The notes below the pieces were generated by a model. That model saw only the letters and a program-made list of their open reading frames with translations. It was not told the origin of the DNA and did not search any database. Source: Tillus elongatus (lineage: Eukaryota; Arthropoda; Insecta; Coleoptera; Cleridae). Taken from it: a stretch of DNA of 64,000 nucleotides. Below are positions 37,535-48,575 of this stretch, piece by piece. The position numbers and the translations under genes were made by a program. How positions within the stretch are numbered: the stretch's first letter is position 1; each line of letters begins with the position of its first letter. The DNA lies in NCBI GenBank assembly GCA_964006375.1, contig OZ023265.1, positions 117,379,858-117,443,857 on the forward strand, in the 5' to 3' direction.

Positions 37535-38155
37535 CGTGTAAGGCTAGATGCATTCTCACCACAATTAGATCCGTAGACCGGGTTTTCTCTAATTAGAGCT
37601 CGTTGGTACGGCATACTAATTGCAGCGAAAATACACCTATAAAGTAATACGGCTATGGTAGCCAGCCTTCCAACACTAAGTGAGATACAAGACACAAAGC
37701 AGGTGCCGCCACCTCGTTGCGGAACCAAGTAGTCTTGTCACGGCAGCTCCACATAACACAAAGTGTTAAATATTAGAGACTGTATACAACCAACTAACAA
37801 TTTAATAAATTGCCAGCCCTGGCTCATTTCTAACCTAATATAGGGACAAAGTATGTAAGGCTAGATACATTCTCACTACAATTGGTGCAATTAGTATGCC
37901 GTAGTGACGAGCTCTAATTACAGCAAAACCGGTGTATGGTTCTAATTGTGGTGAGAATGCATCTAGCCTTACATATTTATGTAGAAGGTAGAAATGGGCC
38001 AGGGCTGACAATTTACTAAATTATTAGTTGGTTGTATACAGTCTCTAATATTTAACACTTTGTGTTATTTGGAGCTGCCGTGACAACATACTACTTGGTT
38101 CCGCAATGAGGTGGCGGCACGTGCTTCGTGTCTTATATCTCACTTAGTAAATAAA
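37535..38155. mobile_element. Nested foldback element, arms of about 300 bp
   Basis: The left arm (from GTAAGGCTAGATGCATTCTC, through GTGCCGCCACCTCGTTGCGG and TAGAGACTGTATACAACCAA) is repeated inverted in 37960-38155 (GGTTGTATACAGTCTCTAAT, GAGGTGGCGGCAC). In the centre, 37853-37978 is a smaller element with 28-bp inverted termini (ATGTAAGGCTAGATACATTC / GAATGCATCTAGCCTTACAT). The overall shape is a foldback built from copies of one MITE. A frame on the minus strand (37525-37728) is an artefact of the arm. Confidence 0.75.
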
Positions 38156-38303
38156 ATCTGTTGGAAATGAATTATTTTAATAATCATGAAAAGCTCATGT
38201 GTACTAATTTTCAAGACAATACGGTAAATATTTTCTAAATAGTCAAAAAATCTAAATTCGTTTATCAGTTTAGCACCCTGTATCTATTTTAATTTTGACT
38301 TTT

Positions 38304-38529
38304 GTGATAAGTACACTTCGAGAACCCAAATCACCACAACATATATTTTTAAAGACCTGACGATCATTTCACTACCAAGGTTAGCGTCATTCGAATTTTT
38401 CATACTCTTATGACGCTAACCTTGTTAGTTAAACGATCGTCAGGTCCTTAAAAAGATGCGTTGTGGTGATTTGGTTTCCGCAAGTGTACTTATCGGTGCT
38501 CATCACAGGTTCGAATCTTCACTTAGTTG
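38304..38529. mobile_element. Foldback element of the GATCGT family
   Basis: Arms: GTGATAAGTACACTTCGAGA ... GATCATTTCACTACCAAGGT and its inverse ... AACCTTGTTAGTTAAACGAT, GTGATTTGGTTTCCGCAAGT. The tail CTCATCACAGGTTCGAATCT follows the right arm. The decamer CTTTTGTGAT occurs at both ends, a possible target duplication. Confidence 0.75.
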
Positions 38530-38694
38530 CCTTTTGTGATTACGTAAGTTTAGCTAAACCGTAATATTTTGATGCCAACAATCTACTGCTGCTTTGTGCA
38601 CCACTACTTTTGGACGACCCGGGAAAAACAAAGTTAAGTTGTGACAAGAGACAACTAGAGTGGCTATATATAAAGAGTGTGGCTAAGCGTTCGT

Positions 38695-39065
38695 GGCGCC
38701 ATGTTTCATCTTTTTTTGTACAGAGCCTTATGGGACAAACATGGAAATCGAAGCATTTCTGTGTTAATCGATGCATCAGTGAAAAAATGGACAGGGATCA
38801 CAAGAAATAATGATGAAAAAATTACTCAAGTATTATTTCATTGCGGAGTATCCTTTTTAATTAGAAAATGTAAATTAAAAGCTTCTTATTAAGTCCCACA
38901 AAATGTAAAATCGACTGTAATGTCAATTGTCATATTAGTTTAAGAGTTTACATCACCTGAAAAGTAATTAGTAAAAAAATACTGGCAGAAATCTTGTAAA
39001 TTGCATGGACAAACGTATTTAATTGTGAATATTTGGCAGAATGTTGACGAGAACATTGTTTAAAG
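38695..39065 (+). repeat. Left arm of a widely spaced inverted repeat
   Basis: Returns inverted at 41033-41395, with ATGTTTCAT, GGAAATCGAAGCATTTCTGT, CATATTAGTTT and ACATCACCTG.AAAGTAATTA conserved. Similarity decays towards the inner end (GACGAGAACATTGTTTAAA). Confidence 0.7.
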
Positions 39066-39289
39066 TTTTGTTGTCATAAGTTTTGAGCTTAGAGTCGTTC
39101 ATCTGTACTTCATATTTAGACAGTTGATTTGATTGATTAGGTATTTGCCCAAAATTAAAAACCTATTTAATTATATGTAGTATAAACAAGTCAAGTTCAT
39201 TTGCTTACAAGGAAAGTCAGATAACATTATTATTACGTATTCGTGATTCGATTATTACTACCCATTACAAGTGTGAGACATCCATGGGT

Positions 39290-39650
39290 TTTCTGAGCTA
39301 TGCATTTTTTCAACTATTCGCTACCGAATGCTACTTTCATCCATCACACATGTATCAATACCACCACCCTAAATTCATAAACCACAAGAAAAATTTCTTG
39401 GTAATAAACCCCCAAGAAACTCACGTGACCTGTGACGAATGGGGGTTATGTGTTCGAGAAAAGGGAATTTGAGAAGGTATAGCTGCAACATGGAATAAAG
39501 ATAGTTTATATATGTCCAGATAAGGTGTGTGTTTTGCATTTTTCGTTTGTACTCCCTTTTTATCATCTTTACGGCCTACCACCATTATTCACTCCTGGTC
39601 CTGTAAGTTTCTTGGGGGTTGCTTGCAAAAAGTTTTTTTTGTGGTTTATG
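39290..39650. repeat. Inverted pair related to the HINE-like internal module
   Basis: ATAAACCACAAGAAAAATTT with CCCCCAAGAAACTCACGTGA (39378-39430) is inverted at 39592-39650 (CCTGTAAGTTTCTTGGGGGT, TTGTGGTTTAT). The same phrases occur in the 273-bp module at 18900-18960 (AAACCCCAAGAAAAATTTCT, GGAAGTTACGGGACCAGGAG). Confidence 0.55.
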
Positions 39651-39659
39651 CATCCAAGA

Positions 39660-39853
39660 GTGATAAGTACAATTTGGAGAACCCAATTCATCACAATACA
39701 GTTTTTTGTCCCCACGATCGTTTCGCTAACAAAGTTAGCGAGTAAACTCATCCCGTTGTCCCCGATTGTCGGGTCAAAAAAAAACTGTATGGTGATGAAT
39801 TGGGTTCTCCAAATTGTACTTATCAGTGCTCATCACAGGTTCCAATCTTCACT
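39660..39853. mobile_element. Foldback element of the GATCGT family with 9-bp target duplication
   Basis: Near-perfect inverted arms: GATAAGTACAATTTGGAGAA + CCCAATTCATCAC at the left and GTGATGAATTGGGTTCTCCA + AATTGTACTTATC at the right, followed by the family tail. The nonamer CATCCAAGA lies immediately outside both ends (39651-39659 and 39854-39862). The centre contains GATCGTTTCGCTAACAAAGT. Noncoding. Confidence 0.75.
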
Positions 39854-40123
39854 CATCCAAGATTGGTTCTAACCACGTTTCTAAAAAAATTATCTAAAAG
39901 CCCTCCGTGAGCTTATCTGCAAATTTACCAATATGTATTTTAACAAAACAAAATTGGTGGTCTACTGTACTGCCACTTAGTCAAAAGTAACTTTTTACTT
40001 CCACATCGTCAACACGTGTGGAAGTGTGGCATCGGCGATAAAAATTTCAAAGTTTTTTTTTTCGCTTAAACGTCGTAAAAAGTGTCAAAACATATGGAAA
40101 ACATGATTTGGGAACAAAATTTT

Positions 40124-40682
40124 TTGTCTGTCGGTCTGTCGGTCTCTTGGTCTGTCGGTCTGTCTGCTTGTAGCCACGATAACTTTAGAACGAATTTAGA
40201 TATCGTCTTCAAATTTGGTACACAGTTAGCACCCGATAAATGAACTTTTCGGATTGTTTTTGAATAAAATCGCAAGAGCAGAGGATGAACTGGGGAGGAT
40301 TTGGTAAAAACTTACATTTTTTTGTTAAAACTCGAGTAATATAACGTTTTAGGGTTTGTTTATTAGAAAACTTTCAATTTGATCAAACATCTGATATTCT
40401 GTGCTAAAGTTCAATTCGGGATTGAATGTGTGTGGTGGAAGATCGATGACAGAAATTTAGAAAGTTTTGTTGTTACAAAAACGGCTATATAATAGCTTTC
40501 GAACGCATTGATATATCATCTTTAAATTCGGTATCCAGTTAGCACCCGACAAATAAACGCTTCGCACTGTTTTTGGGTAAGACCGCTTCAGTGGTTAGGG
40601 CATAAATGATGGCTGATTTAGTGAAAATAGACATTTTTTCGTTAAACCTCCAGTAATATAACGCTTCAGAAGTTTATTGGTA
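40124..40682 (+). repeat. (GTCTGTCG)n-led tandem repeat, period about 312 bp
   Basis: Degenerate GTCTGTCGGTCT repeats (40124-40170) precede two diverged units at 40181 and 40493. The units share TTAGCACCCGAYAAATRAAC, GATATCGTCTTCAAATTTGG/GATATATCATCTTTAAATTC and TCGTTAAA/TTGTTAAA..C..GTAATATAACG. Noncoding. The minus-strand frame across it is low complexity. Confidence 0.7.
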
Positions 40683-41032
40683 CAGGGATACGAATATCTT
40701 CTTTGTAGTCAGGTGATGGACCCTAAGATTATTTCATGAGAAGGTCATTCTGAGGATAGTTGATTATCACAGCTATGTGCAAGTTATGATTCAATTTGCA
40801 GCTCTATTTAAAACTGTGCATGCAGAGTACGGATAACACATTTAAAGAATTCGTAACCTACTGTAATAATTATGCTTAACACAAATATTGTGGGCTTTTT
40901 TTATTTTTTAACAGAAGACCACCCACAATGGAATTATTTTTCAAATGTGAGCAGGTATCTAAGCAATCAATGGAACTAACCTAAATATAGAGCACTGAAG
41001 AACAAATCTAAGCTCAAAAACTATCACAACAA

Positions 41033-41395
41033 ATATTTAAACAATGTTCTCGTCAATATTCTGTGCAATATTCACGATTTCATACATTTCTCCAAAAATT
41101 ATACCAGGATTCCTTTTACTAATTACTTTCCAGGTGATGTAAATTCCCAAACTAATATGACAATTGACACTACAGTCGATTTTAAATTTTGCGGGAATTG
41201 AGAACGAGATGTTAATTTCCATTTTCTAATTTAAAAAAGACACTCCGATAATGAAATAACACATGTCATTTCTTCTTCATTATTATTTGTGACCTCTATC
41301 GATTTTTTCTCACAATGATTAACACAGAAATGCTTCGATTTCCCTGTTTTTACCATAAGGCTCTATACGAATAAAAATGAAACATGACGTTCAAG
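41033..41395 (-). repeat. Right arm of a widely spaced inverted repeat
   Basis: Inverted copy of 38695-39065, about 2 kb away. A 61-codon open frame on its minus strand is shared only in part with the other arm, so coding is not claimed. Confidence 0.7.
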
Positions 41396-41611
41396 GTTTA
41401 TAGATAGACAGGTTGTCTGGTAACTCGGAGACGGGAGAAACGCGAGAGGAGGGTAATACGTTATGTGAAGTCTAATGCCAAAAGTTTAAGTTTGGATTTG
41501 GTGCTTTAAATAATATTAATTGGAAATTTAGTTAACTTTTAATGTGTTTGCTAAAAATTTTTTGAAAACGATCAGTTACAGACATATTTTAATGTTTATT
41601 TTGTACGAAAT

Positions 41612-43290
41612 AGCAGTTTACTAAAATTTCTGGAAAAACACAGTCTAATCCACGACAGGCAGTATGGATTCCGTCAGCGCAGATCGACTGCCGACCTCCT
41701 TTCTTTCGCCACCCATTCTTGGAACAAGTCTATGGAACTACACGGTGAATCCCAGATTGTCGCTCTAGACATATCCAAAGCATTCTCTCTCTTTTATAGA
41801 TATCTGCACGGGCACTGCTCAGAGGAGCTTTCCTCCATAATTCCCCCACCTGCTGCCCCCAGCAGATCTACCAGGGGAACAGAGCGAATGCATCCTTTTA
41901 ACGTCCAGGTCACCAGACATAGAACATCTTGTTATGCCCGCTCTTTTGTCCCGAGGACTTCCAAGTTGTGGAATTCCTTGCCGGCACATGTTTTTCCTTC
42001 TCCTCCGAACCTCCAAACCTTCAAGTCCAGAATTAACAAGCTGCCTCTTTCCTCCTTGTCAACACCCACGGTACGATAGTATTTAGGCTGTAAGCCCTCG
42101 TGGTGTGTTGTTGACATTAAAAAAAAATAAAAAATTCGACCAGGTCTGGCACGCAGCGCTGCTTAATAAACTTCCGGCCTATGGCCTACCACCAAAACGT
42201 TGTACCTGGACAGCAAATTTTCTCTCCAACAGGAGCATCTCTGTTGTTGTGGATGGCCATTCCTCTAAACTGTATCCAATCAATGCAGGAGTTCCTAAAG
42301 GTTAAGCTTTAGCTCCTACTTTGTTTCTTCTCCACATCAATGACCTCCTCTCTAGCACATCCAACCCACTTCACAGTTACGCGGACGACAGCACCCTCCA
42401 CTCAAATATACAATATTCTAAGCCTGTCTCCTTAGCACAATTAGATGAGGATCGCAGACTCATGGAGGGTTCTGTCTCCGTGGATCTCCAAAAATATTAG
42501 ACTGGGGAAGTAGAAATCTTGTACAATTCAACCCCACCAAATCTCAGTCTTGCTTTCTTTCTCATAAGAGATACACTAGCCCTAGACCCATCACAATGAA
42601 CAACCAAATTATTCAAAGTAATGAGTCCTTTTCTCTTGTTGGCATTTCTGTGGATCGAAATCTTAATTGGCACCAACATGTCACATCAATTGCAGAAGCG
42701 GCTGCTAAGAAATTAGGTTTCCTCTTCCGGGCTCGCAAATACTTTTAACCAGCTAATCTCTATACCTTATATACTTCACAAATAAGGCTAAACCTCGAAT
42801 ACTGCTCCCACATCTGGGGTGCAGCTGCCGCTTCTACACTCGCTATCCTGGACTCAATTTAAAAGAGAGCTATACGTCTCATCGGTGACCCTACCCTCAC
42901 CCAAAGGCTGCCATCCCTTGCCCACCGACGTGCCGTTGGTGACCTCTCTTTATTTTATAGGTATCTGCATGGGCACTGCTCAGAGGATCTTTCCTCCATA
43001 GTTCCCCCACCTGCTGCCCCCAACAGATCTACCAGGGGAACAGAGCGAATGCACCCTTTTACTGTCCAGGTCATCAGACATAGAACTTCTTGTTATGCCC
43101 GCTCTTTTGCCCCGAGGACTTCCAAGTTGTGGAATTCCTTGCCAACACACGTTTTTCCTTCTCCGAACCTCCAAACCTTCAAGTCCAGAATTAACAAGTT
43201 GCCTCTTTCCTCCCTGTCAACACCCACGGTACGATAGTATTTAGGCTGTAAGCTCTCGTGGTGTGTTGTTGAAATTAAAAAAAAAAGTTA
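41612..43290 (+). pseudogene. Jockey/CR1-like non-LTR retrotransposon, second copy, self-interrupted
   Basis: Same family as 13594-15106. It opens at HDRQYGFRQRRSTADLLSF and GESQIVALDISKAF, where motif A Asp is intact, and is then broken by a 348-bp insertion (41786-42133). It resumes with FDQVWHAALLNKLPAYGLPP, a stop after GVPKG, then YADDSTLHS (about 42380-42406), and the C-terminal region with multiple stops. The last open part is LWNSLPTHVFPS at about 43129-43164. The 3' UTR (GTACGATAGTATTTAGGCTG) and an A-tail end at about 43290. The element is 5' truncated inside the RT fingers. Confidence 0.85.
41786..42133 (+). mobile_element. 5'-truncated copy of the same element, inserted into motif A
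   Basis: The insert contains the last about 90 RT codons (FYRYLHGHCSEELSS ... SSLSTPTVR), the family 3' UTR (GTACGATAGTATTTAGGCTG) and an A-rich tail. On both sides the host ORF continues: ISKAF before, FDQVWH after. ATTC at each junction can serve as a short target duplication. 5' truncation plus A-tail is the normal product of target-primed reverse transcription. Confidence 0.8.
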
Positions 43291-43523
43291 AATCAAAACT
43301 ATTATCTTAAAGACTGTATTTTATTTTTTAAGGTGTTTTGTTGTAATGTTGTAAACATAAGTGTATAGAATCAACCTGAGGACAAATTGAACGTTATTTA
43401 ATCAAGAATTAAATTGGTAATTTAGTAATTTATCATAAAGGTAGATGTGTCTAACTTCAAGAAATAAATTATACATACTTTAAAAAAAAGCCAATAGATA
43501 ACTTAACCTAAATATCTTTTTAG

Positions 43524-45130
43524 ATGCCCAGTGGAACAATTTGTAATGTATCAACGTGCAAAAATAATACTAAAACGGCAAAGAAAAGTGGAGAGACACT
43601 TTCCTTCTTTTATTTTCCTAAAGTGCCTAAGATTCAAAAAGAATGAGTAATAAAATGTTACCGCAAACGTGTCTGGCATGTTGCAAATTAGAGAATTTGC
43701 AGTAAGCATTTTAAACCTGAGGATTTTGAAGATGAGTTGCGGGCTAGGATAAGGAATACACAACCGACGCATCTAAAAAAATCAGGTACAAAGTTTGTGT
43801 TTGTTGGTTTTGATTATTTATTTATTTTGTGTAAGAGTATGTAGTACCTACGTATTATTTGAGGTTTGCCTGAGACCTATGAGGGTACCTATTATACCCA
43901 CTTGTAGTAATAAATTTATATTTTTAGCTGTTCCTTTATTATATCTGTTGAAAGGGCAAGAAAAACATAATGAGAGTGAAAGCTCCAAGAGAATGTTGCA
44001 TAAAAATAGGAAAGCTATCGTGAAAAGTGTAATTAGCAGGAATAAGGAATCATCATTTAACATTACAGAACCAGCTGATGAAAGTAAGCGCCGAGAGGAA
44101 ACTTTGAGCATATACTTGTCAGAAAGACCACCCTTTAGTGAAGAAACAGTATGATATCTTAAAAAGAAAATATGAAAAATTGCAAATTGAAAACCTGTGT
44201 TTGAAGAAAAAAAAAATAGATTACTATGAAAATCCCCAAAATTTACTGCAGCAACATATTTCTGATCTAGAAAAGAGGCTAAAAGAAGCTGGCATTAATT
44301 TTGAAGATAGAGTGAAAATAGCGTTAAAGATCTTTTAACTTCTAATCAAATTGAAATTTTATTAAAAAGGAAAAGCAAGGCACGTTGGACCCAAGAAGAA
44401 TTATCTAGGGCATTTACTGTGAGGTAATGAATTAGATAGTTTTTTAAAATATTTTAAATCTTACTTTAAAATATTATTAGATATTTTAGCAAGCGAGCGT
44501 ATATTTATTTAAGGAGCACTCTAAACTTTCCTTTACCTGGATTATCCACACTGCAGCATTGAGCTGCGAACATTAACCTGACTGATGGCATCTTTGAAGA
44601 TGTTTTAAATGTTATGGAGACTGTAGGGAACATAAAACATCATCGTTTTAGAGCTACCATATTGTCCTATAATGAAGTTGTATGAGTACTACCAAAATAA
44701 TGATGAAATTATGGGGCCACATTCTTATATGCAAGTGAGTGTCTAATAATCATTTTCGTTTGGTAGGTAATTTTTTTCTACAAGCTGTTATGATTACTCA
44801 ATTTTTTTATAATGTAAAGTATAACGTTGTTGCTTGTGTTTCGGATTGTGGCGGTGGGAATCAAGGATTTAGAATGTGAAAGAGCTCAAAAGCAAAATGT
44901 TAAATTGTCAGCACAATTGTTTCCAAATACAACTAATACAGCATTGAAGCATTACATCGCAGGGGAAAACCAAAAGGCAAGTGCAGCAGCTGGCGATTTT
45001 TTCTAGCTGGTAAATAATTGGTTCGATATTATGAATTCTTATTCACCATCGACCTCAATTCCAACAAAAAAAACCATATGGCACCAATTTTTTTGCTTAC
45101 AAAGTGATTGCAAAAATTATAAAGCTACGA
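43524..45130 (+). pseudogene. P-element-like transposase (THAP) pseudogene with introns
   Basis: ATG at 43524 starts a C2CH THAP DNA-binding domain: TICNVSTCKNN, FFYFPKVPK, ICSKHFKPEDFEDEL, then LKKS. A GT-AG intron (43786-43927) is removed to give AVPLLY, the expected THAP end. Later parts: a coiled coil (44138-44338), KARWTQEELSRAFTV, a second intron (44424-44489) joining to SKRAYIYLRSTLNFPLPGL, then EDVLNVME, NNDEIMGPHSYMQ before a GTGAGT donor, VVACVSDCGGGNQG near a catalytic Asp, and NNWFDIMNSYSPS. At least two internal stops lie in the THAP domain and several frameshifts follow. Terminal repeats were not found. Domain order matches P-element/THAP9 transposases. Confidence 0.8.
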
Positions 45131-45640
45131 TTTTTATGTATACAGATACCTACGTAAATATTATATACTACAATTATTTACTTATTGTGTTGTCAGTGTA
45201 TTATTTTACTTAGAGTTTTTTGCGTGGAAATTGATTGTAAACATTATAAATCTACGACTTTGTATGTGTACAAATACATATCTACCTAAATATTATGTGC
45301 TAAAATTATTTACTTATTATATATAGCAGCCCAATGTATTATTTTACAATCATAACAAGATGTATGGTATTTTGCTTTGAAATTGATTGTAAAAATTATA
45401 AACCTATTATTTTGTATGTATACAAATAAATACCTCCTTAAATATTATATAAAGACATTATTTACTTATTGTGCTAACTAAATGCACTATTTTACAACTC
45501 CAAAGAGGAAGGAGTTTTGTGGTCGGAAATTGGTTGAAAAAATTATACACCTACTATTTTGTATGTGTACAAATACATACCTACCTAAATATTATAAATT
45601 TAAAAAATTTACTTATTGTGAAAGTTGAATGTTATTAAAT
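45105..45640 (+). repeat. Tandem repeat of about 127-152 bp, four copies
   Basis: Copies start at 45105, 45232, 45384 and 45531 with TGATTG.AAA.ATTATAAA.CTAC or a variant, followed by TTTTGTATGTGTACAAATAC, CTAAATATTAT and TTTACTTATTGTG. The array overlaps the end of the P-like transposase remnant. Confidence 0.85.
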
Positions 45641-46066
45641 GAAGATTATCAAGTAAAATAGGAAAACAATTAAGAAAAAGAAACCAAAAACCTAAATTGC
45701 AATTCAGAACAAGAAAATCATGTCCAATTTGAGACATCATGAATTTATAATTTCATAAATATGTAAGTTTTAATCCTTTTTAAGATAAACCAATTAATTG
45801 AATCCATTACTTTGAAATCGAATAATATCCTAAAACTTCAATACATACTGTTACTATATGAAAAAAATCTTAATTTCAACTTGTTATTAAATGTTTAATC
45901 TATCTCGTCTATAAATCTTGCGTGACGTTGCTGATCCCACGTGATCGTTGGCCAATCAACACTCTGACGAACGTATGACCACACTATCTTTATACAGTCA
46001 CTGTAGAGACAACCATCGAAACAATCGCCCATATTTGTTGGCATTATTCTGACAATAAAAAACTAC
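45641..46066. other. Unassigned AT-rich stretch
   Basis: Nothing recognised. Confidence 0.5.
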
Positions 46067-46114
46067 CTTGTTGGCGTTTCCAAAGCTGATGGCAAAGTCC
46101 TTTCCAGTAAATAT
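46067..46114 (-). other. Candidate 48-nt exon of an unidentified gene
   Basis: On the minus strand, TTGATTTTTCAG precedes a 48-nt in-frame reading (IFTGKDFAISFGNANK) that is followed by GTAGTT. Both splice dinucleotides, a pyrimidine-rich acceptor and a length divisible by three are in favour. No other exon of the same gene is identified and the family is unknown. It could be chance. Confidence 0.25.
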
Positions 46115-46904
46115 CTGAAAAATCAACAGAAAATTGTTCATAATTAGCTGACAAGTGAGTAAATGACTTACTCTCTTTACTGCTGGCTACTGTAACCTTA
46201 ACTTGGAAAAATAATAAAATACAGCGGCCTAACAGAACTGAAATGTTATTAGTATTCATGTAGAACATCAGACACGTCCCACGTCCTAATTAATTTATGT
46301 TGCTTATTCAGGAACAGCTAACTAAAACCTTAGTGAAAATGAGGTAAATCTTCAGAGTGCAATGATAATCTCTGCAGTGTGGTATTTTTAATTCCCATTG
46401 CGGATCTAGATGCATTAGAATCACGTGCTGCAACGTTGAATTTCATTAAAATCAGCAAACAAGTCGCAGCTCAGCAAGTATTATTATTTGCAACTGTAGC
46501 AAAGGGGTTTTGTTGTTTATTCTGTTTTAATTGCCAGCGCAGTGTACGCTTTGTATTTCGTTTTCAATTAAATATTCTCAAACAGACTGGAATATTTTAA
46601 TAAATATTTATTTCCATGAATACACACAAAAATAGTTAATTCTGTTTCATGTAAATAATTCCACAGTACAAGAGATGAAAAGGTTTCCATTCTACACAAG
46701 AATTTTATTAATATGTGAAATTTCAGCCCAACATTAATTTTTCAGTTAAAATATACATATGGAACTTTTATTCGGTTTTTGTACTAATCACCATTACACA
46801 AATAAATGAATATGTTCACATTGTAAATACGTTTTTGCTTAATATTCATGCAAGTAAGTAATTTATAAAACCAGAAGAGACACGAAACTATATTCCTTTT
46901 TTTT
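46115..46904. other. Unassigned stretch
   Basis: A short frame at 46379-46600 is unrecognised; nothing else is seen. Confidence 0.45.
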
Positions 46905-47325
46905 TGGTGCCTACAGATGAAAGCGAGGTGGTTGCATATATAATGGGGATGAAGGCTCCTGGGGTATATTTAACTACTGTACAGAATTTAAAAAAAATTC
47001 TCATGTCATTACAAGTCCTCGCACAATTTCAATAAATAGATCGCTGGAAACCAATGTGTTTCCAGATCCACTCAAAGAATCAATTATTAAACCGTTATTT
47101 AAGGGAGGAGAAAAAAATGAAATATCTAATTATAGGCCAATATCTTTGATATTGAATATTCATGAAATATTTGAAAAAAATATTTACAAAAGAATAGCCG
47201 AGTATATTAGAAAGTGTAACCTTGTTGCCGAGTCTCAGTGTGGATTTAGAGCAGGATTGTCTACGGAGAATGCTTTAAACGCCCTGACCACATCAATCCA
47301 TTCAGCTCTGGATAAGCAAAAAAAG
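46905..47325 (+). pseudogene. Non-LTR reverse transcriptase fingers fragment
   Basis: A DESEVVAYIMGMKAPG segment near 46918 begins the RT region. After a frame change, 47056-47330 reads VFPDPLKESIIKPLFKGGEK, ISNYRPISLILNIHEIFEK, ESQCGFRAGLSTENAL and SIHSALDKQ. These are RT motifs 0 to 3 (fingers). The palm with catalytic Asp residues is missing because a HINE-like element (47318-48575) begins directly after LDKQ. The clade is probably CR1/Jockey-like. Confidence 0.75.
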
Positions 47326-48429
47326 TCTGGACGCAGCAAGTGCGTTATGGTAGTGAATTTTCATTAAAATGTTTTTAATAGCAAATATGTTTTTTTTAAA
47401 AGAAAGCAATCATCAAATTTGGTTACCAGTATAAGCAATATAGAAGAAACAATGTACCATGTTTCATCAAAATAACTTTATTGTTTGAAAATGTACAAAA
47501 ATTTCCGACAGTAAACTTGAAGTATTCCCAAAAAACTGGTTTCTTGGTCAACCTTATAGGTTAATAGCAAATTCAGCTATTCAAATTTGAAGCATTTAAT
47601 GAAAATTCGCTACAATAACGCACTTGCTGCGTCCAGAATTTCTTTTCTTACAAACATGTATTATATTTCAATGGAAAATGCAAAAATGCAATAACATAAG
47701 GTGTGTTCGATTAAAAAAAAAAAATTTGAATCACCAACGACTTATGGGTCACCTTGTAATTGTAGAAATATTTTTTAAGATATAGCTCAAGACACCCTAT
47801 AATTAATATATACAATTTTTTTCGTATCTTGTATAATAACGCATATATTCAACTTTATTGATTTTTTTACGAAAATTCGACAAAAATTATATACTATTAA
47901 ACGATAAACTCTATAGCTAAGGCTACTGCCAAGCATCAGAGACAGGGTCTATTTGAAATGAATTTTCTGGAAATATTTAAGTAAAATGAAGGACAGTGAT
48001 GATTGAAACTAAGACTTCAGGCTTTGTAAAATATTTTTCTTGAGACATTTTCTTTCCAAAGCTCATATTAACTTCAGGTTCTTTGCCTAAATATTACCAA
48101 TTTTGACGTTTTAAATCGCGACGTTTTGAGGAAAACCCAAATTTATTTTTCTTTAAATGTCTACAACTTTCTTGTCTTTTAACCTACAGAGCTAAATTTT
48201 GGTAAGTAACTTATCTCTAATAACATAAACCCGCGTGCCAAATTTGGTTGCCCTTACTTTGTTAATAATTTTTTTCGAAAGAAAACACAAAATTTTCTGG
48301 GAAAGCCGCTGTGGATATTCCTGGCTAACGAACTTATCCAAGCCACGTGCAAAATGAAGGTATTCACCAAGTTTAATCAAAAGCGGCCCATTAGTTTTTG
48401 AGTTATCGGTGTGATACACACATACACAC

Positions 48430-48487
<58 letters not shown>

Positions 48488-48575
48488 TAAAACTGACCCC
48501 GGGTGTTCTAGGAGGCCTAATTAGCGCTCATTTGAAGAAATGTTTACAAAATTCAATAGTCGGGATCTCCAAGTC
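47318..48575 (-). mobile_element. HINE-like element, minus orientation, inserted in a retrotransposon
   Basis: The left end is the reversed 3' terminus (CTGGACGCAGCAAGTGCGTT, 47328). A spacer leads to a forward 3'-end copy (GAAAATTCGCTACAATAACG, 47602). The rest is the reverse complement of 24590-25830, including TTTTAAATCGCGACGTTTTG, CCTGGCTAACGAACTTATCC and the TA tract (48434-48484). The right end stops at CGGGATCTCC, just before the hairpin would begin, so the 5' hairpin is lost. Confidence 0.7.
48417..48484. repeat. (CA)n then (TA)n tract
   Basis: Short CA run followed by TA run 48434-48484 in the HINE-like element. Confidence 0.9.

Noticed and set aside
40066..40275. Minus-strand frame with RPTDQETDRPTDK
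   Set aside because: It is a translation of degenerate GTCTGTCG repeats.
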